From Pseudomonas moorei (GTDB taxonomy: Bacteria; Pseudomonadota; Gammaproteobacteria; Pseudomonadales; Pseudomonadaceae), in NCBI RefSeq assembly GCF_008801475.1, contig NZ_VZPP01000010.1, positions 186,001-250,000 on the forward strand: a DNA stretch of 64,000 bases, written 5' to 3'. Under the pieces are notes generated by a model. That model did no database searches, was not told the origin of the DNA, and was given only the letters and a program-made list of their open reading frames with translations. Within the stretch, counting starts at the first letter, position 1; each line of letters starts with the position of its first letter. This document shows, piece after piece, positions 37,173-45,759 of this stretch. The translations under genes were made by a program, and so were the position numbers.

Positions 37173-39089
37173 TTACTTGTGGTCTTTGACTTCTTCGAAC
37201 TCAGCATCGACGACGTCATCAGCCTTTCCAGCCGACTCAGCGTGCGGTGCAGCGCCTTCAGCTGGCTGAGCCTGCTCGGCGTACATCTTCTGAGCCACTG
37301 GCGCGGAGACCTTGGACAGCTCTTCAACCTTGGCTTCGATCGCAGCCTTGTCGTCGCCTTTAACAGCGGCTTCCAAAGCAACTACAGCCGCTTCGATTGC
37401 AGTCTTCTCTTCGGCACTCACTTTGTCGCCAGCGTCGGCCACCATTTTGCGTGTCGAGTGAACCAGTGCATCGCCCTGGTTACGAGCAGCAGCCAGCTCT
37501 TCGAACTTGCGATCTTCCTCGGCGTTGGCCTCGGCATCACGCACCATGCGCTCGATCTCTTCATCGGACAGACCGGAGTTGGCCTTGATCACGATCGACT
37601 GAGTCTTGCCAGTGGCCTTGTCTTTGGCGCCTACGTGCAGGATGCCGTTGGCGTCGATGTCGAAGGTCACTTCGATTTGCGGCACGCCACGTGGTGCTGG
37701 TGGAATCTCGGCCAGGTCGAACTTGCCCAGGGACTTGTTCTGTGCCGCTTGCTTACGCTCACCTTGCAGCACGTGAATGGTCACGGCGCCCTGGTTGTCG
37801 TCGGCAGTCGAGAACACTTGCGATTTCTTGGTAGGAATCGTGGTGTTTTTCTCGATCAGCGCAGTCATCACGCCACCCATGGTTTCGATACCCAGGGTCA
37901 GCGGGCTGACGTCGAGCAGCAGAACGTCTTTCACGTCACCGGCCAGTACCGCGCCCTGGATAGCAGCACCCATGGCAACCGCTTCGTCCGGGTTAACATC
38001 TTTACGAGCTTCTTTACCGAAGAACTCGGTAACCAGCTTCTGCACCAGCGGCATACGAGTCTGACCGCCCACCAGGATCACGTCGTTGATGGCGCCAACG
38101 TCGATACCGGAGTCTTTCAGAGCGATGCGGCAAGGTTCGATGGTGCGTTGAACCAGGTCTTCAACCAGCGCTTCCAGCTTGGCGCGCGAGATTTTCACGT
38201 TCAAGTGCTTAGGACCGGTTGCATCTGCAGTGATGTACGGCAGGTTCACGTCGGTCGACTGAGCGGAAGACAGCTCGATTTTGGCTTTTTCAGCAGCTTC
38301 TTTCAGGCGCTGCATCGCCAGCGGGTCACCCTTGAGGTTCATGCCGCTTTCTTTCTTGAATTCGTCGACGAGGTAGTCGATCAGACGAATGTCGAAGTCT
38401 TCACCACCCAGGAAGGTGTCACCGTTGGTGGCCAACACTTCGAACTGGTGCTCGCCATCGACTTCAGCGATTTCAATTACGGAAACGTCGAAAGTACCGC
38501 CGCCCAAGTCGTAAACGATCACGGTGTGATCGCCCTTGGCCTTGTCCATGCCGTAAGCCAGCGCAGCTGCGGTTGGTTCGTTGATGATACGTTTTACGTC
38601 CAGACCCGCGATGCGGCCGGCGTCTTTGGTGGCTTGACGCTGGCTGTCGTTGAAGTAGGCCGGAACGGTAATCACCGCTTCAGTCACTGACTCGCCCAGG
38701 TAGTCTTCGGCGGTCTTCTTCATCTTCTTCAGAATTTCAGCCGAGATTTGTGGCGGAGCCATTTTCTGGCCGTTCACTTCAACCCAGGCGTCGCCGTTGT
38801 CAGCCTTGGCGATTTTGTACGGGACCATCTTGATGTCTTTCTGTACGACTTCTTCGTCGAACTTGCGACCGATCAGACGCTTCACCGCGTACAGGGTGTT
38901 GTGCGGATTGGTCACTGCCTGACGCTTGGCCGACTGGCCAACCAGGATCTCGCCATCGTTGGCGTAAGCGATGATCGACGGCGTGGTACGCGCGCCTTCG
39001 GCGTTTTCGATAACTTTGGCTACGCCGTTTTCAAGTACGGAGACGCAGGAGTTGGTAGTCCCCAGGTCGATACCGATAATTTTGCCCAT
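37173..39089 (-). CDS. dnaK: Chaperone DnaK (Hsp70)
   Basis: A 638-residue Hsp70: ATPase domain with IGIDLGTTNSCV and YDLGGGTFDVS, linker DVLLLDVSPLTLG near 388, substrate-binding domain, helical lid and the C-terminal DVVDAEFEEVKD tail that recruits partners. I start at ATG 39089 (MGKIIGID) with GGAG upstream; the longer frame adds two residues. A sigma-32-type promoter sits about 80 bases upstream, overlapping the end of grpE. Confidence 0.98.
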   Translation of the reverse strand: MGKIIGIDLGTTNSCVSVLENGVAKVIENAEGARTTPSIIAYANDGEILVGQSAKRQAVTNPHNTLYAVKRLIGRKFDEEVVQKDIKMVPYKIAKADNGDAWVEVNGQKMAPPQISAEILKKMKKTAEDYLGESVTEAVITVPAYFNDSQRQATKDAGRIAGLDVKRIINEPTAAALAYGMDKAKGDHTVIVYDLGGGTFDVSVIEIAEVDGEHQFEVLATNGDTFLGGEDFDIRLIDYLVDEFKKESGMNLKGDPLAMQRLKEAAEKAKIELSSAQSTDVNLPYITADATGPKHLNVKISRAKLEALVEDLVQRTIEPCRIALKDSGIDVGAINDVILVGGQTRMPLVQKLVTEFFGKEARKDVNPDEAVAMGAAIQGAVLAGDVKDVLLLDVSPLTLGIETMGGVMTALIEKNTTIPTKKSQVFSTADDNQGAVTIHVLQGERKQAAQNKSLGKFDLAEIPPAPRGVPQIEVTFDIDANGILHVGAKDKATGKTQSIVIKANSGLSDEEIERMVRDAEANAEEDRKFEELAAARNQGDALVHSTRKMVADAGDKVSAEEKTAIEAAVVALEAAVKGDDKAAIEAKVEELSKVSAPVAQKMYAEQAQPAEGAAPHAESAGKADDVVDAEFEEVKDHK

Positions 39090-39168
39090 GTTCACTCTCC
39101 CGAAACTTTGGATTTGGTTGCCGCAGCAGTGATGGCTAACTGCGGTAGCAATTAAACACTTGACTTCT

Positions 39169-39196
39169 AAATGGGGGCCTTGCGGCTAATTTCAAG
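39169..39196 (-). promoter_or_regulatory. Sigma-32 promoter of dnaK
   Basis: On the minus strand CTTGAAA (39196-39190), a 13-bp spacer and CCCCATTT (39176-39169) match the heat-shock consensus fully. The -35 element overlaps the last codons of grpE. Confidence 0.85.
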
Positions 39197-39758
39197 CCTG
39201 CTCGTCAATCGAAGGCGAAACAGGCGCCGGCGTCTTGCTGACCACCACCATCGCTGGGCGCAGCAGGCGTCCATTGAGCTGGTAGCCCTTCTGGAACACC
39301 TTGAGCACGCTGTTCGGCTCAAGGTCGGCGCTTTCCTGCATCGCCATTGCCTGATGAAGAACGGCATTGAACGGTTCGCCGTGCGGATCGATCGCTTCCA
39401 GTTGATAACGTTTCAGGGTGTCCTGGAACATTTTCAGGGTGAGCTCGATGCCTTCGCGCATCGGACGGATGCTTTCGTCATCCGGGCTGGACAACTCCAG
39501 GCCACGCTCCAGGCTGTCGATGATCGGCAGCAGGTCGCCGGCGAATTTTTCCAGCGCGAATTTGTGAGCCTTTTCTACATCCTGCTCGGCGCGACGGCGG
39601 ACGTTCTGCAGATCGGCGGCTACACGCAAAGCCTGATCCTGCGCACCTGCCAGTTGCTCTTCGAGCACTTGTACACGAGCCGTCAGGTCATCACCCGAGG
39701 CTTGGGAGGCCTGATCGGCGTCTAGATTTTGCGTATCCACTGTCTGTTCGTCAGCCAT
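39192..39758 (-). CDS. grpE: Nucleotide exchange factor GrpE
   Basis: A 188-residue homodimeric exchange factor for DnaK: a long N-terminal coiled coil (about 20-90) and a C-terminal beta wing with GVEL-like (MVVVSKTPA) end. Start ATG 39758 has AAAGGAG upstream. It is the first gene of grpE-dnaK-dnaJ-dapB. Confidence 0.96.
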   Translation of the reverse strand: MADEQTVDTQNLDADQASQASGDDLTARVQVLEEQLAGAQDQALRVAADLQNVRRRAEQDVEKAHKFALEKFAGDLLPIIDSLERGLELSSPDDESIRPMREGIELTLKMFQDTLKRYQLEAIDPHGEPFNAVLHQAMAMQESADLEPNSVLKVFQKGYQLNGRLLRPAMVVVSKTPAPVSPSIDEQA

Positions 39759-39812
39759 AGAATTCTCCTTTCAATATCGTCCGCGAGCCTTAACTCGCGC
39801 TTCTGCCCACCT

Positions 39813-39840
39813 ATATGGGGCCGCAAAATCCTGCTTCAAG
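39813..39840 (-). promoter_or_regulatory. Sigma-32 promoter of grpE
   Basis: CTTGAAG (39840-39834), a 13-bp spacer and CCCCATAT (39820-39813) on the minus strand, a close heat-shock promoter match 55 bases upstream of grpE. Confidence 0.85.
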
Positions 39841-39959
39841 GGGTGTCCGCGTATTAACCCTACAAAAACACCTGCATTGTCATTCCGGGACGCACTAACG
39901 ATTTCGTCGGATCAAGCAAATCGAGCTAACGAGGGGCATTGTCAGCCAGAAACAAAACA

Positions 39960-39975
39960 CTGTATAAATAACCAG
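39960..39975 (+). promoter_or_regulatory. LexA-like box upstream of recN
   Basis: CTGTATAAATAACCAG differs from the CTGT-N8-ACAG consensus at one position and overlaps a TATAAAT -10-like element, 24 bases before the recN start. recN is SOS-controlled in many gamma-proteobacteria. Confidence 0.7.
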
Positions 39976-39999
39976 ACCTAATGCCTGGGAGCGGCCTTC

Positions 40000-41673
40000 A
40001 TGCTGGTGCACCTGTCAGTACATAACTACGCCATCGTTGAACATCTCGATCTCGAACTCGATCGCGGGATGAGCGTGATCACAGGAGAAACCGGCGCCGG
40101 CAAATCGATCATGCTCGACGCCCTGGGCCTGACCCTGGGCGATCGCGCCGACAGCGGCGTGGTCCGACCCGGCGCAGACAAGGCCGATATCCTCGCCACC
40201 TTCGATCTGGTCGACATTCCGGAAGCACGCACCTGGCTTGCCGAACGCGACCTTGAAAATGAAGGCCCGTGCATCTTGCGCCGCGTGATCACCGCCGAAG
40301 GGCGCTCGCGTGGCTACATCAATGGCACACCCTGCCCGCTGGGCGATCTCAAGGCACTGGGTGAGCTGCTGATCGATATCCACAGCCAGCATGAACACCA
40401 ATCCCTGCTCAAAACCGATACCCACCGTCGCCTGCTCGACGAGTACGCCGGCGCCACGGATCTTGCCCGCCAGGTACAGCTGGCGGCCCAACGCTGGCGC
40501 CAAACGCGCCAGGAACTGGAACGCCTTTCCAACTCAGGCGACGAGCAGCGAGCTCGCCATCAATTGCTCAGCTATCAACTCGAAGAACTTGAAAACCTGG
40601 GCCTTGGCGACAATGAACTGGAGCAGTTGGAGCAGGAACACAAGAACCTGACCAACGCTGAAACCTTGCTGGGTATCTGCCGGCAAGTCGTCGAACAGTG
40701 CAGCGAAAGCGATTCGGGCAATGTCTTGAACGCCCTGACCGCCAGTCTCAACCGCCTGTCGAGCGTGAACAACTCGATTGGTGCTCTGGGCGAGGCCAGC
40801 AGCCTGTTGACCAGTGCGCAAATCCAGGTCGAAGAAGCCGTCGGCGAACTGAATCGCTTCCTTGATAATTTCGACGCCGACCCATCGCGTCTTCAATATC
40901 TCGAAGAACGACTTGATTCGATCTACACCCTGGCGCGCAAACACCGAATCCAGCCGACCGAAGTCGCCGAGATGCAACAAAAGCTACTGGATGAGATTGA
41001 AACGCTGAATGCCAACGACGAATCCATCGAACGACTGAGCGATGAGTTGGCCGCTTATGCGCGTCACTACCAGGAAAAAGCCCGAGAGCTGAGTGACCTG
41101 CGCCACCAGGCCTCAAGCAGCCTGGCGAGCGCTGTAGAGCAGGAAATTCAGCGACTGGGAATGCCAGGTGGTCGCTTTACCATTGAGCTACGCCCCAATA
41201 GCGGTGACGAACTGCTGCCCAACGGACTTGAACAGGTCGAGCTATTGGTCAGCGCCAACCCCGGGCAGCCCTTAAAAGCACTGGCAAAGGTAGCGTCGGG
41301 CGGCGAATTGTCCCGAATCAGCCTGGCCATTCAGGTGATCACCGCACAAACCTCCCGCGTACCCACCCTGGTATTCGACGAAGTGGACGTGGGCATCGGT
41401 GGACCGACAGCCGAAATCGTCGGCCAGCTTCTACGTCGTCTAGGGGAACGAGGACAGGTTCTGACCGTTACCCACTTGCCACAAGTGGCAGCACAAGGTC
41501 ATCAACACCTGTTTGTCCACAAGGTGCGCGGCGAAGACGCCACCCACACCGCCGTCTCCAGGCTGAGTAAAAATGATCGTGTAGAAGAAGTCGCGCGAAT
41601 GCTGGGAGGCATCGATCTCACCAAGGAATCCCTGGCTCACGCCAGGAAAATGGTCGTAACCGCGAAGATTTAA
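40000..41673 (+). CDS. recN: DNA repair protein RecN
   Basis: A 557-residue SMC-like protein for double-strand break repair. Walker A GETGAGKS is near residue 30, two long coiled-coil arms span about 150-375, and the signature and Walker B motifs (ASGGELSRISLA and VFDEVDVGIGG) are near 430-470. Start ATG 40000 follows GGGAG. It is divergent from grpE. Confidence 0.97.
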   Translation: MLVHLSVHNYAIVEHLDLELDRGMSVITGETGAGKSIMLDALGLTLGDRADSGVVRPGADKADILATFDLVDIPEARTWLAERDLENEGPCILRRVITAEGRSRGYINGTPCPLGDLKALGELLIDIHSQHEHQSLLKTDTHRRLLDEYAGATDLARQVQLAAQRWRQTRQELERLSNSGDEQRARHQLLSYQLEELENLGLGDNELEQLEQEHKNLTNAETLLGICRQVVEQCSESDSGNVLNALTASLNRLSSVNNSIGALGEASSLLTSAQIQVEEAVGELNRFLDNFDADPSRLQYLEERLDSIYTLARKHRIQPTEVAEMQQKLLDEIETLNANDESIERLSDELAAYARHYQEKARELSDLRHQASSSLASAVEQEIQRLGMPGGRFTIELRPNSGDELLPNGLEQVELLVSANPGQPLKALAKVASGGELSRISLAIQVITAQTSRVPTLVFDEVDVGIGGPTAEIVGQLLRRLGERGQVLTVTHLPQVAAQGHQHLFVHKVRGEDATHTAVSRLSKNDRVEEVARMLGGIDLTKESLAHARKMVVTAKI

Positions 41674-41688
41674 GTTCGACAGAAAGCA

Positions 41689-41719
41689 CGAAGGCGACCC
41701 TTGGGTCGCCTTCGTTCGT
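41689..41719 (+). terminator. Terminator between recN and fur
   Basis: CGAAGGCGACC pairs with GGTCGCCTTCG and is followed by TTCGTTTCG. A second hairpin (CGCGAACCT/AGGTTCGCG, 41722-41740) on the fur side probably serves the opposite direction. Confidence 0.75.
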
Positions 41720-41748
41720 TTCGCGAACCTCAGGTTCGCGCGACTTGC

Positions 41749-42153
41749 TTACTTTTTCTTGCGTACATACAACACAAGATTGTGATCAACCATTTCGAAG
41801 CCATATTTGTCGACGATGGCTTTCTGCAGGCGCTCGATTTCCTCGTCGAAGAACTCGATCACTTCACTGGTCTCGACGTTAACCATATGGTCATGATGCT
41901 TGCCGTCGTCCAGCTCGAAGACCGCATGGCCTCCGTCGAAGTTGTGCCGCACCACAAGGCCAGCTGCCTCGAACTGAGTCAGTACACGGTAAACCGTGGC
42001 CAAACCGACATCCTCGCCAGCCTCCATCAGTGCCTTGTAGACATCTTCAGCACTCATATGACGCTGCTCGGCGGAATCGAGCATTTGCAAAATTTTGACC
42101 CGTGGAAGGGTCACTTTGAGGCCGGCTTTGCGTAGTTCGCTATTTTCAACCAT
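41749..42153 (-). CDS. fur: Ferric uptake regulator Fur
   Basis: A 134-residue iron-sensing repressor: winged helix (1-83) and dimerisation domain with the metal-binding HHDHM and DHNLVLYVRKKK end. Start MVENSELRKAGLKVT is identical in style to other Pseudomonas Fur. The protein has no cysteine at all: the CxxC region of E. coli Fur is replaced by NVETSE, so it cannot hold the structural zinc in that way. It is divergent from bamE, the conserved fur-omlA pair. Confidence 0.97.
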   Translation of the reverse strand: MVENSELRKAGLKVTLPRVKILQMLDSAEQRHMSAEDVYKALMEAGEDVGLATVYRVLTQFEAAGLVVRHNFDGGHAVFELDDGKHHDHMVNVETSEVIEFFDEEIERLQKAIVDKYGFEMVDHNLVLYVRKKK

Positions 42154-42250
42154 GGTCAGCTTTCTCGCGATGCTGCTTCGCAGCTTCTCTTAATGCGGGT
42201 ATGATCGGCGTTTACGTTGTCCCAGCCAAGATAGTGGAAGTCGCCCACCG

Positions 42251-42784
42251 ATGCAAAACACCAAGCTCTTGCTAACCAGTTTCACCTTTGTGGGACTGCT
42301 CGCACTCGCCGGTTGTTCATTCCCCGGGGTTTACAAAATCGACATCCAGCAGGGCAATGTCGTCACGCAGGACATGATAGACCAGTTACGCCCGGGAATG
42401 ACCCGTAAGCAAGTAAGGTTTATCATGGGCAACCCTCTGCTGACCGACACGTTCCACGCCGATCGCTGGGATTATCTGTATAGCCTGCAACCGGGTGGTG
42501 GTGAACGCCAACAAGAACGCATTAGCGTCATCTTCAACGCAAATGACCAGCTTGTCAGCCTCTCCGGAGACTTCATGCCGGGCATGAGCCGCGACGAGGC
42601 GATTCTCGGCAAGGACACCGCCACGACAGTGGCCGCCCCTGTAGAAAACACCGAGAAGCCGAAACCAAAACCTGAAAAACCGATCAAGCCAGGCTCGTTG
42701 CTAGACCAGATCCAGAAGGACGTCGACGGTGTAGAGACCGCTCCGGTCCCGACACCAGAACCTCTGGATACTTCGCCGCAATAA
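42251..42784 (+). CDS. bamE: Outer membrane assembly lipoprotein BamE (OmlA/SmpA)
   Basis: A 177-residue lipoprotein of the BAM complex. The signal peptide ends in the lipobox LAGC (Cys22), so the mature protein is anchored to the outer membrane. The SmpA/OmlA fold covers about 30-110 (QLRPGMTRKQVRFIMGNPLL); the remaining tail is Pro/Lys-rich and probably disordered. A TATGAT -10-like box is at 42200-42205. Confidence 0.95.
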   Translation: MQNTKLLLTSFTFVGLLALAGCSFPGVYKIDIQQGNVVTQDMIDQLRPGMTRKQVRFIMGNPLLTDTFHADRWDYLYSLQPGGGERQQERISVIFNANDQLVSLSGDFMPGMSRDEAILGKDTATTVAAPVENTEKPKPKPEKPIKPGSLLDQIQKDVDGVETAPVPTPEPLDTSPQ

Positions 42785-42790
42785 TCTGCA

Positions 42791-42830
42791 ACGCAATAAA
42801 AAACCCGGCATGCCGGGTTTTTTATTGCGT
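42791..42830. terminator. Bidirectional terminator between bamE and rnfH
   Basis: A perfect 40-bp palindrome (20-bp arms, starting ACGCAATAAAAAACCCGGCA). It has a GC core with T-runs on both sides and serves the convergent genes bamE and rnfH. Confidence 0.93.
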
Positions 42831-42844
42831 GAGATTTGAGTGCC

Positions 42845-43159
42845 TCACTGATTCCGCGCCTTGGCCTCGGCAGCCTTGGCCGCACGCAACCTGCGAACTT
42901 CTTTCGGGTCCGCCAGCAATGGTCGGTAAATCTCGATTCGGTCTCCCGGTTGAACCGGACGACTGTCAGAATCATTTAGCGCCTTACCAAAGATTCCCAC
43001 CGGGCACTCGGCCAAGTCCAGCTCCGGAAAAGCCAGACCTATTCCCGATGCCAGCAATGCCGCCCTGACGGTCGTTCCGGTTGGCACTGACACCGACAGA
43101 AGCAGTTGTCGATCAACAGCGGCATACACCACCTCGACCTCTATCAGCACCTCATCCAT
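42845..43159 (-). CDS. rnfH: RnfH family ubiquitin-like protein
   Basis: A 104-residue beta-grasp protein of the RnfH/UPF0125 family, function unsettled. Motifs: IEVEVVYA at the start, GIFGKAL in the middle and GDRIEIYRPL near 75-84, then a basic Lys/Arg/Ala tail. Start ATG 43159 overlaps the ratA stop by eight bases; ratA-rnfH is a conserved pair. Confidence 0.92.
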   Translation of the reverse strand: MDEVLIEVEVVYAAVDRQLLLSVSVPTGTTVRAALLASGIGLAFPELDLAECPVGIFGKALNDSDSRPVQPGDRIEIYRPLLADPKEVRRLRAAKAAEAKARNQ

Positions 43160-43586
43160 ACATTTGCTTGGCCCGCTGGCAGAATGCATCCACCAGCGTG
43201 TTGGCGGCCTGATTGAACAGCGGGCCCAGAGTCGCCCGAACAATCGGCCCCGCGTAGTCGAACGACAGGTCCAGACTGATCTTGCAGGCCTTCTCGCCCA
43301 ATGGCTTGAACACCCAGATACCGTGCAACTGAGTGAATGGCCCCTCTTCGAGATTCATTTCAATCGACTGACCGGGAACCAGGGTGTTACGCGTCACGAA
43401 ATGCTGACTTAGCCCACCCTTGGCCACTCCAACACTGGCACGCATATGCTCGAGAGAGCCTTCCAGGACTTCGGCCGTTGAGCACCACGGCAAGAATTCC
43501 GGATACCGCGCTACATCGTTGACCAGGTCATAAAGCGCTTGCGCCGGATAGGGCAGCAAGGCCGAACGTGAAATGTGTGTCGTCAT
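43152..43586 (-). CDS. ratA: RatA/COQ10-type START domain protein
   Basis: A 144-residue polyketide-cyclase/START-fold protein. It begins THISRSALLPYPAQALYDLVNDVARYP and has PWCS near 40. In E. coli RatA was described as inhibiting 70S formation; homologues bind ubiquinone, so the true role may lie in respiration. Start is ATG 43586. It overlaps rnfH and follows a sodium-dependent transporter. Confidence 0.9.
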   Translation of the reverse strand: MTTHISRSALLPYPAQALYDLVNDVARYPEFLPWCSTAEVLEGSLEHMRASVGVAKGGLSQHFVTRNTLVPGQSIEMNLEEGPFTQLHGIWVFKPLGEKACKISLDLSFDYAGPIVRATLGPLFNQAANTLVDAFCQRAKQMYG

Positions 43587-43593
43587 GTCAGCG

Positions 43594-44997
43594 TCACTTC
43601 CACAGCTGTGCGGCAAACACTACGAGAATGCCGATGGGCGCCACATAGCGCATCAAGAACAAGGACAGGGCGAACAATGCAGGGTTGCGGATCGACAACT
43701 CGTCACGCACCGCTTCACGCCCCATCACCCAGCCTGCAAACACCACGAAACACAAACCACCGAGTGGCAACATGATCCGTGAGGTGAAGAAATCGATGAC
43801 TCCAAAAAAATCCAGACCGCCCGCGGCCCCCCATTGGTAGAGGTGGAACAAACCGCCTTCGTTCACGAAAAACTTGGCTTGCTTCCAGATATTGAACGAG
43901 AACACCGTACCGAGACCGACAAACCAGCAGGTGAACGCCAGCCAGAAGGTTACCCAAGCGCGGCTGACTTTCGTCCGTTCGACCAAGTACGCCACCATCG
44001 GCTCAAGCAGCGAAATGGCCGAACTCCACGCCGCAATCGCTACCAGTACGAAAAACACTACGCCCATCAATTGGCCGAAGACTACGTTACCAAAGGCAAA
44101 TGGCAAGCTGACAAACATCAGGCCTGGGCCTTCGCTTGGATTCAAGCCTGCGGCGAACACAATCGGAAACAACGCCAGACCAGCCACCAGCGAAACGAAG
44201 GTATCGAGCAGCGCCACGCCAACGACAGTTCCGGAAATCGACGAATGCTTCGGCATGTAAGCGCCATAAATCATGATCGAACCCACACCGACGCTCAGGG
44301 AAAAGAACGCATGCCCCATGGCTGGCAACAAACCATCGAGGACCTTTTCCGGATGGAAGTCGAACATGAAATGCACGCCTTCCATGAAATGCCCGGTCGT
44401 CATGCTGTAGCCCAGCAACACCAGGATCATCACAAACAGAAGCGGCATCATGATCCGCAGACTACGTTCAAGACCTGCCACCACCCCTTTGGCAATCACC
44501 AGGGCTGACAGCAGCATGAAAATCGTGTGCCAAAGTGTCAGACGCCATGGATCGGCGATTACATTACCGAAGTAGGCGCCCACCTGTTCCGGTGTCACAC
44601 CCTGGAAGTCGCCCCGGCCCATGTCGACGATGTAATCCAGCGACCAGCCGCCCACGACACTATAGAAAGACAGGATCAACAACGCCGTGATCATGCCAGC
44701 AAAGGCCCCCCAGGACCATTTACCCGAATGCCCGGCTTCCTGCGCCAGCACCTTCAGCGCATTGGCCGGACTCTGCCGGGCACGCCGGCCGATCAGGGTT
44801 TCCGCCAGCATGACCGGCACTCCAATCAGTGCAATACAGGCCAGGAACATCAGCACGAAGGCGCCGCCGCCATAGACGCCAACCATGTACGGGAATTTCC
44901 AGATACTACCCAGGCCCACGGCCGAACCGGTCGCGGCGAGTATGAAGACCCAGCGGCTAGCCCAACTGCCGTGGACAGAAACCTTGTCTGTCGACAT
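43594..44997 (-). CDS. Sodium-dependent transporter (NSS/SNF family)
   Basis: A 467-residue inner-membrane symporter with about 11-12 membrane segments. The first one carries the sodium-site motif GSAVGLGSIWKFPY near residue 20. Family members import amino acids or related compounds with sodium; the substrate is not predictable. I use ATG 44997 (MSTDKVSVHGSW); a longer frame upstream is not family-like. It lies between ratA and the divergent smpB, where the two are adjacent in many relatives. Confidence 0.92.
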   Translation of the reverse strand: MSTDKVSVHGSWASRWVFILAATGSAVGLGSIWKFPYMVGVYGGGAFVLMFLACIALIGVPVMLAETLIGRRARQSPANALKVLAQEAGHSGKWSWGAFAGMITALLILSFYSVVGGWSLDYIVDMGRGDFQGVTPEQVGAYFGNVIADPWRLTLWHTIFMLLSALVIAKGVVAGLERSLRIMMPLLFVMILVLLGYSMTTGHFMEGVHFMFDFHPEKVLDGLLPAMGHAFFSLSVGVGSIMIYGAYMPKHSSISGTVVGVALLDTFVSLVAGLALFPIVFAAGLNPSEGPGLMFVSLPFAFGNVVFGQLMGVVFFVLVAIAAWSSAISLLEPMVAYLVERTKVSRAWVTFWLAFTCWFVGLGTVFSFNIWKQAKFFVNEGGLFHLYQWGAAGGLDFFGVIDFFTSRIMLPLGGLCFVVFAGWVMGREAVRDELSIRNPALFALSLFLMRYVAPIGILVVFAAQLWK

Positions 44998-45100
44998 CGT
45001 TATTACGACCAAGCATTCAAAAAAGAGCGCGCATTGTCCGGGATTCAATCAACCTGCTCAAGCACGCAGCAACACCGTAGCCGACTCGCGTGCAACTCCC

Positions 45101-45106
45101 TATAAT
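45101..45106 (+). promoter_or_regulatory. -10 box of smpB promoter
   Basis: A perfect TATAAT ending nine bases before the smpB ATG, with no clear -35. If used, the transcript would begin within a few bases of the start codon, leaving no room for a ribosome site. Confidence 0.55.
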
Positions 45107-45115
45107 GCCGCCCCT

Positions 45116-45598
45116 ATGGCTAAACAGAAGAAACACCCAACAGGGACCATCGCGCAAAATAAAAAGGCGCGGCACGATTACTTCATCGAACATCGGTTCG
45201 AGGCTGGTCTGGTCCTGGCCGGCTGGGAAGTAAAAAGTCTGCGGGCGAGCAAGCTGCAACTGGTCGACAGTTACGTGCTGCTCAAGGATGGCGAAGCCTG
45301 GCTGCTCGGCAGTCACATTACGCCCCTGACAACCGCCAGCACCCACGTCATCGCTGACCCGACCCGCACCCGGAAGCTGCTGCTGAACCGGCGCGAGCTG
45401 GACAAGCTGTCTGCCGCTGTGCAGCAAAAGGGTTACGCCTGCGTATGCCTGTCCTGGTACTGGAGCAAGCACATGGTCAAGTGCGAGATCGCTCTGGGCA
45501 AGGGCAAGAAGGAATACGACAAGCGTGATACCGAGCGTGAGCGCGATGCCGGCCGCGAGTTGCAGCGCGCGGTGCGCAACAAGGGCAAGGAAGATTAA
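45116..45598 (+). CDS. smpB: tmRNA-binding protein SmpB
   Basis: A 160-residue partner of tmRNA in rescue of stalled ribosomes. The OB-fold core (TIAQNKKARHDYFIEHRFEAGLVL, GWEVKSLR) is intact and the basic C-terminal tail (KRDTERERDAGREL to NKGKED) is present. The start is ATG 45116; the preceding sequence lacks a Shine-Dalgarno. Its RNA partner ssrA lies about 10 kb downstream in the same window. Confidence 0.96.
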   Translation: MAKQKKHPTGTIAQNKKARHDYFIEHRFEAGLVLAGWEVKSLRASKLQLVDSYVLLKDGEAWLLGSHITPLTTASTHVIADPTRTRKLLLNRRELDKLSAAVQQKGYACVCLSWYWSKHMVKCEIALGKGKKEYDKRDTERERDAGRELQRAVRNKGKED

Positions 45599-45618
45599 TC
45601 TTCCGACCTGATCACTGC

Positions 45619-45743
45619 TTTTGTGGCGAGGGAGCTTGCTCCCGCCCGGCTGCGCAGCCGTCGCCAATGCATTCGTGACAGCTACGCCAAAAGCCAGGGC
45701 CGCTTCGCCCCCCCCAACGGGAGCAAGCTCCCTCGCCACATTG
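45619..45743. repeat. REP pair (REPIN) between smpB and lldR
   Basis: Two inverted REP units: TTTGTGGCGAGGGAGCTTGC at 45619 onward and its complement GGGAGCAAGCTCCCTCGCCACA ending about 45742, about 70 bp apart. This is the typical paired form of Pseudomonas REP elements mobilised by RAYT transposases. Confidence 0.85.
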
Positions 45744-45759
45744 AATCTCAATACGACAA

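Noticed and set aside
45619..45743. Insertion sequence ends
   Set aside because: The inverted pair looks like IS terminal repeats but encloses only about 70 bp and has the REP core, so it is a REPIN.
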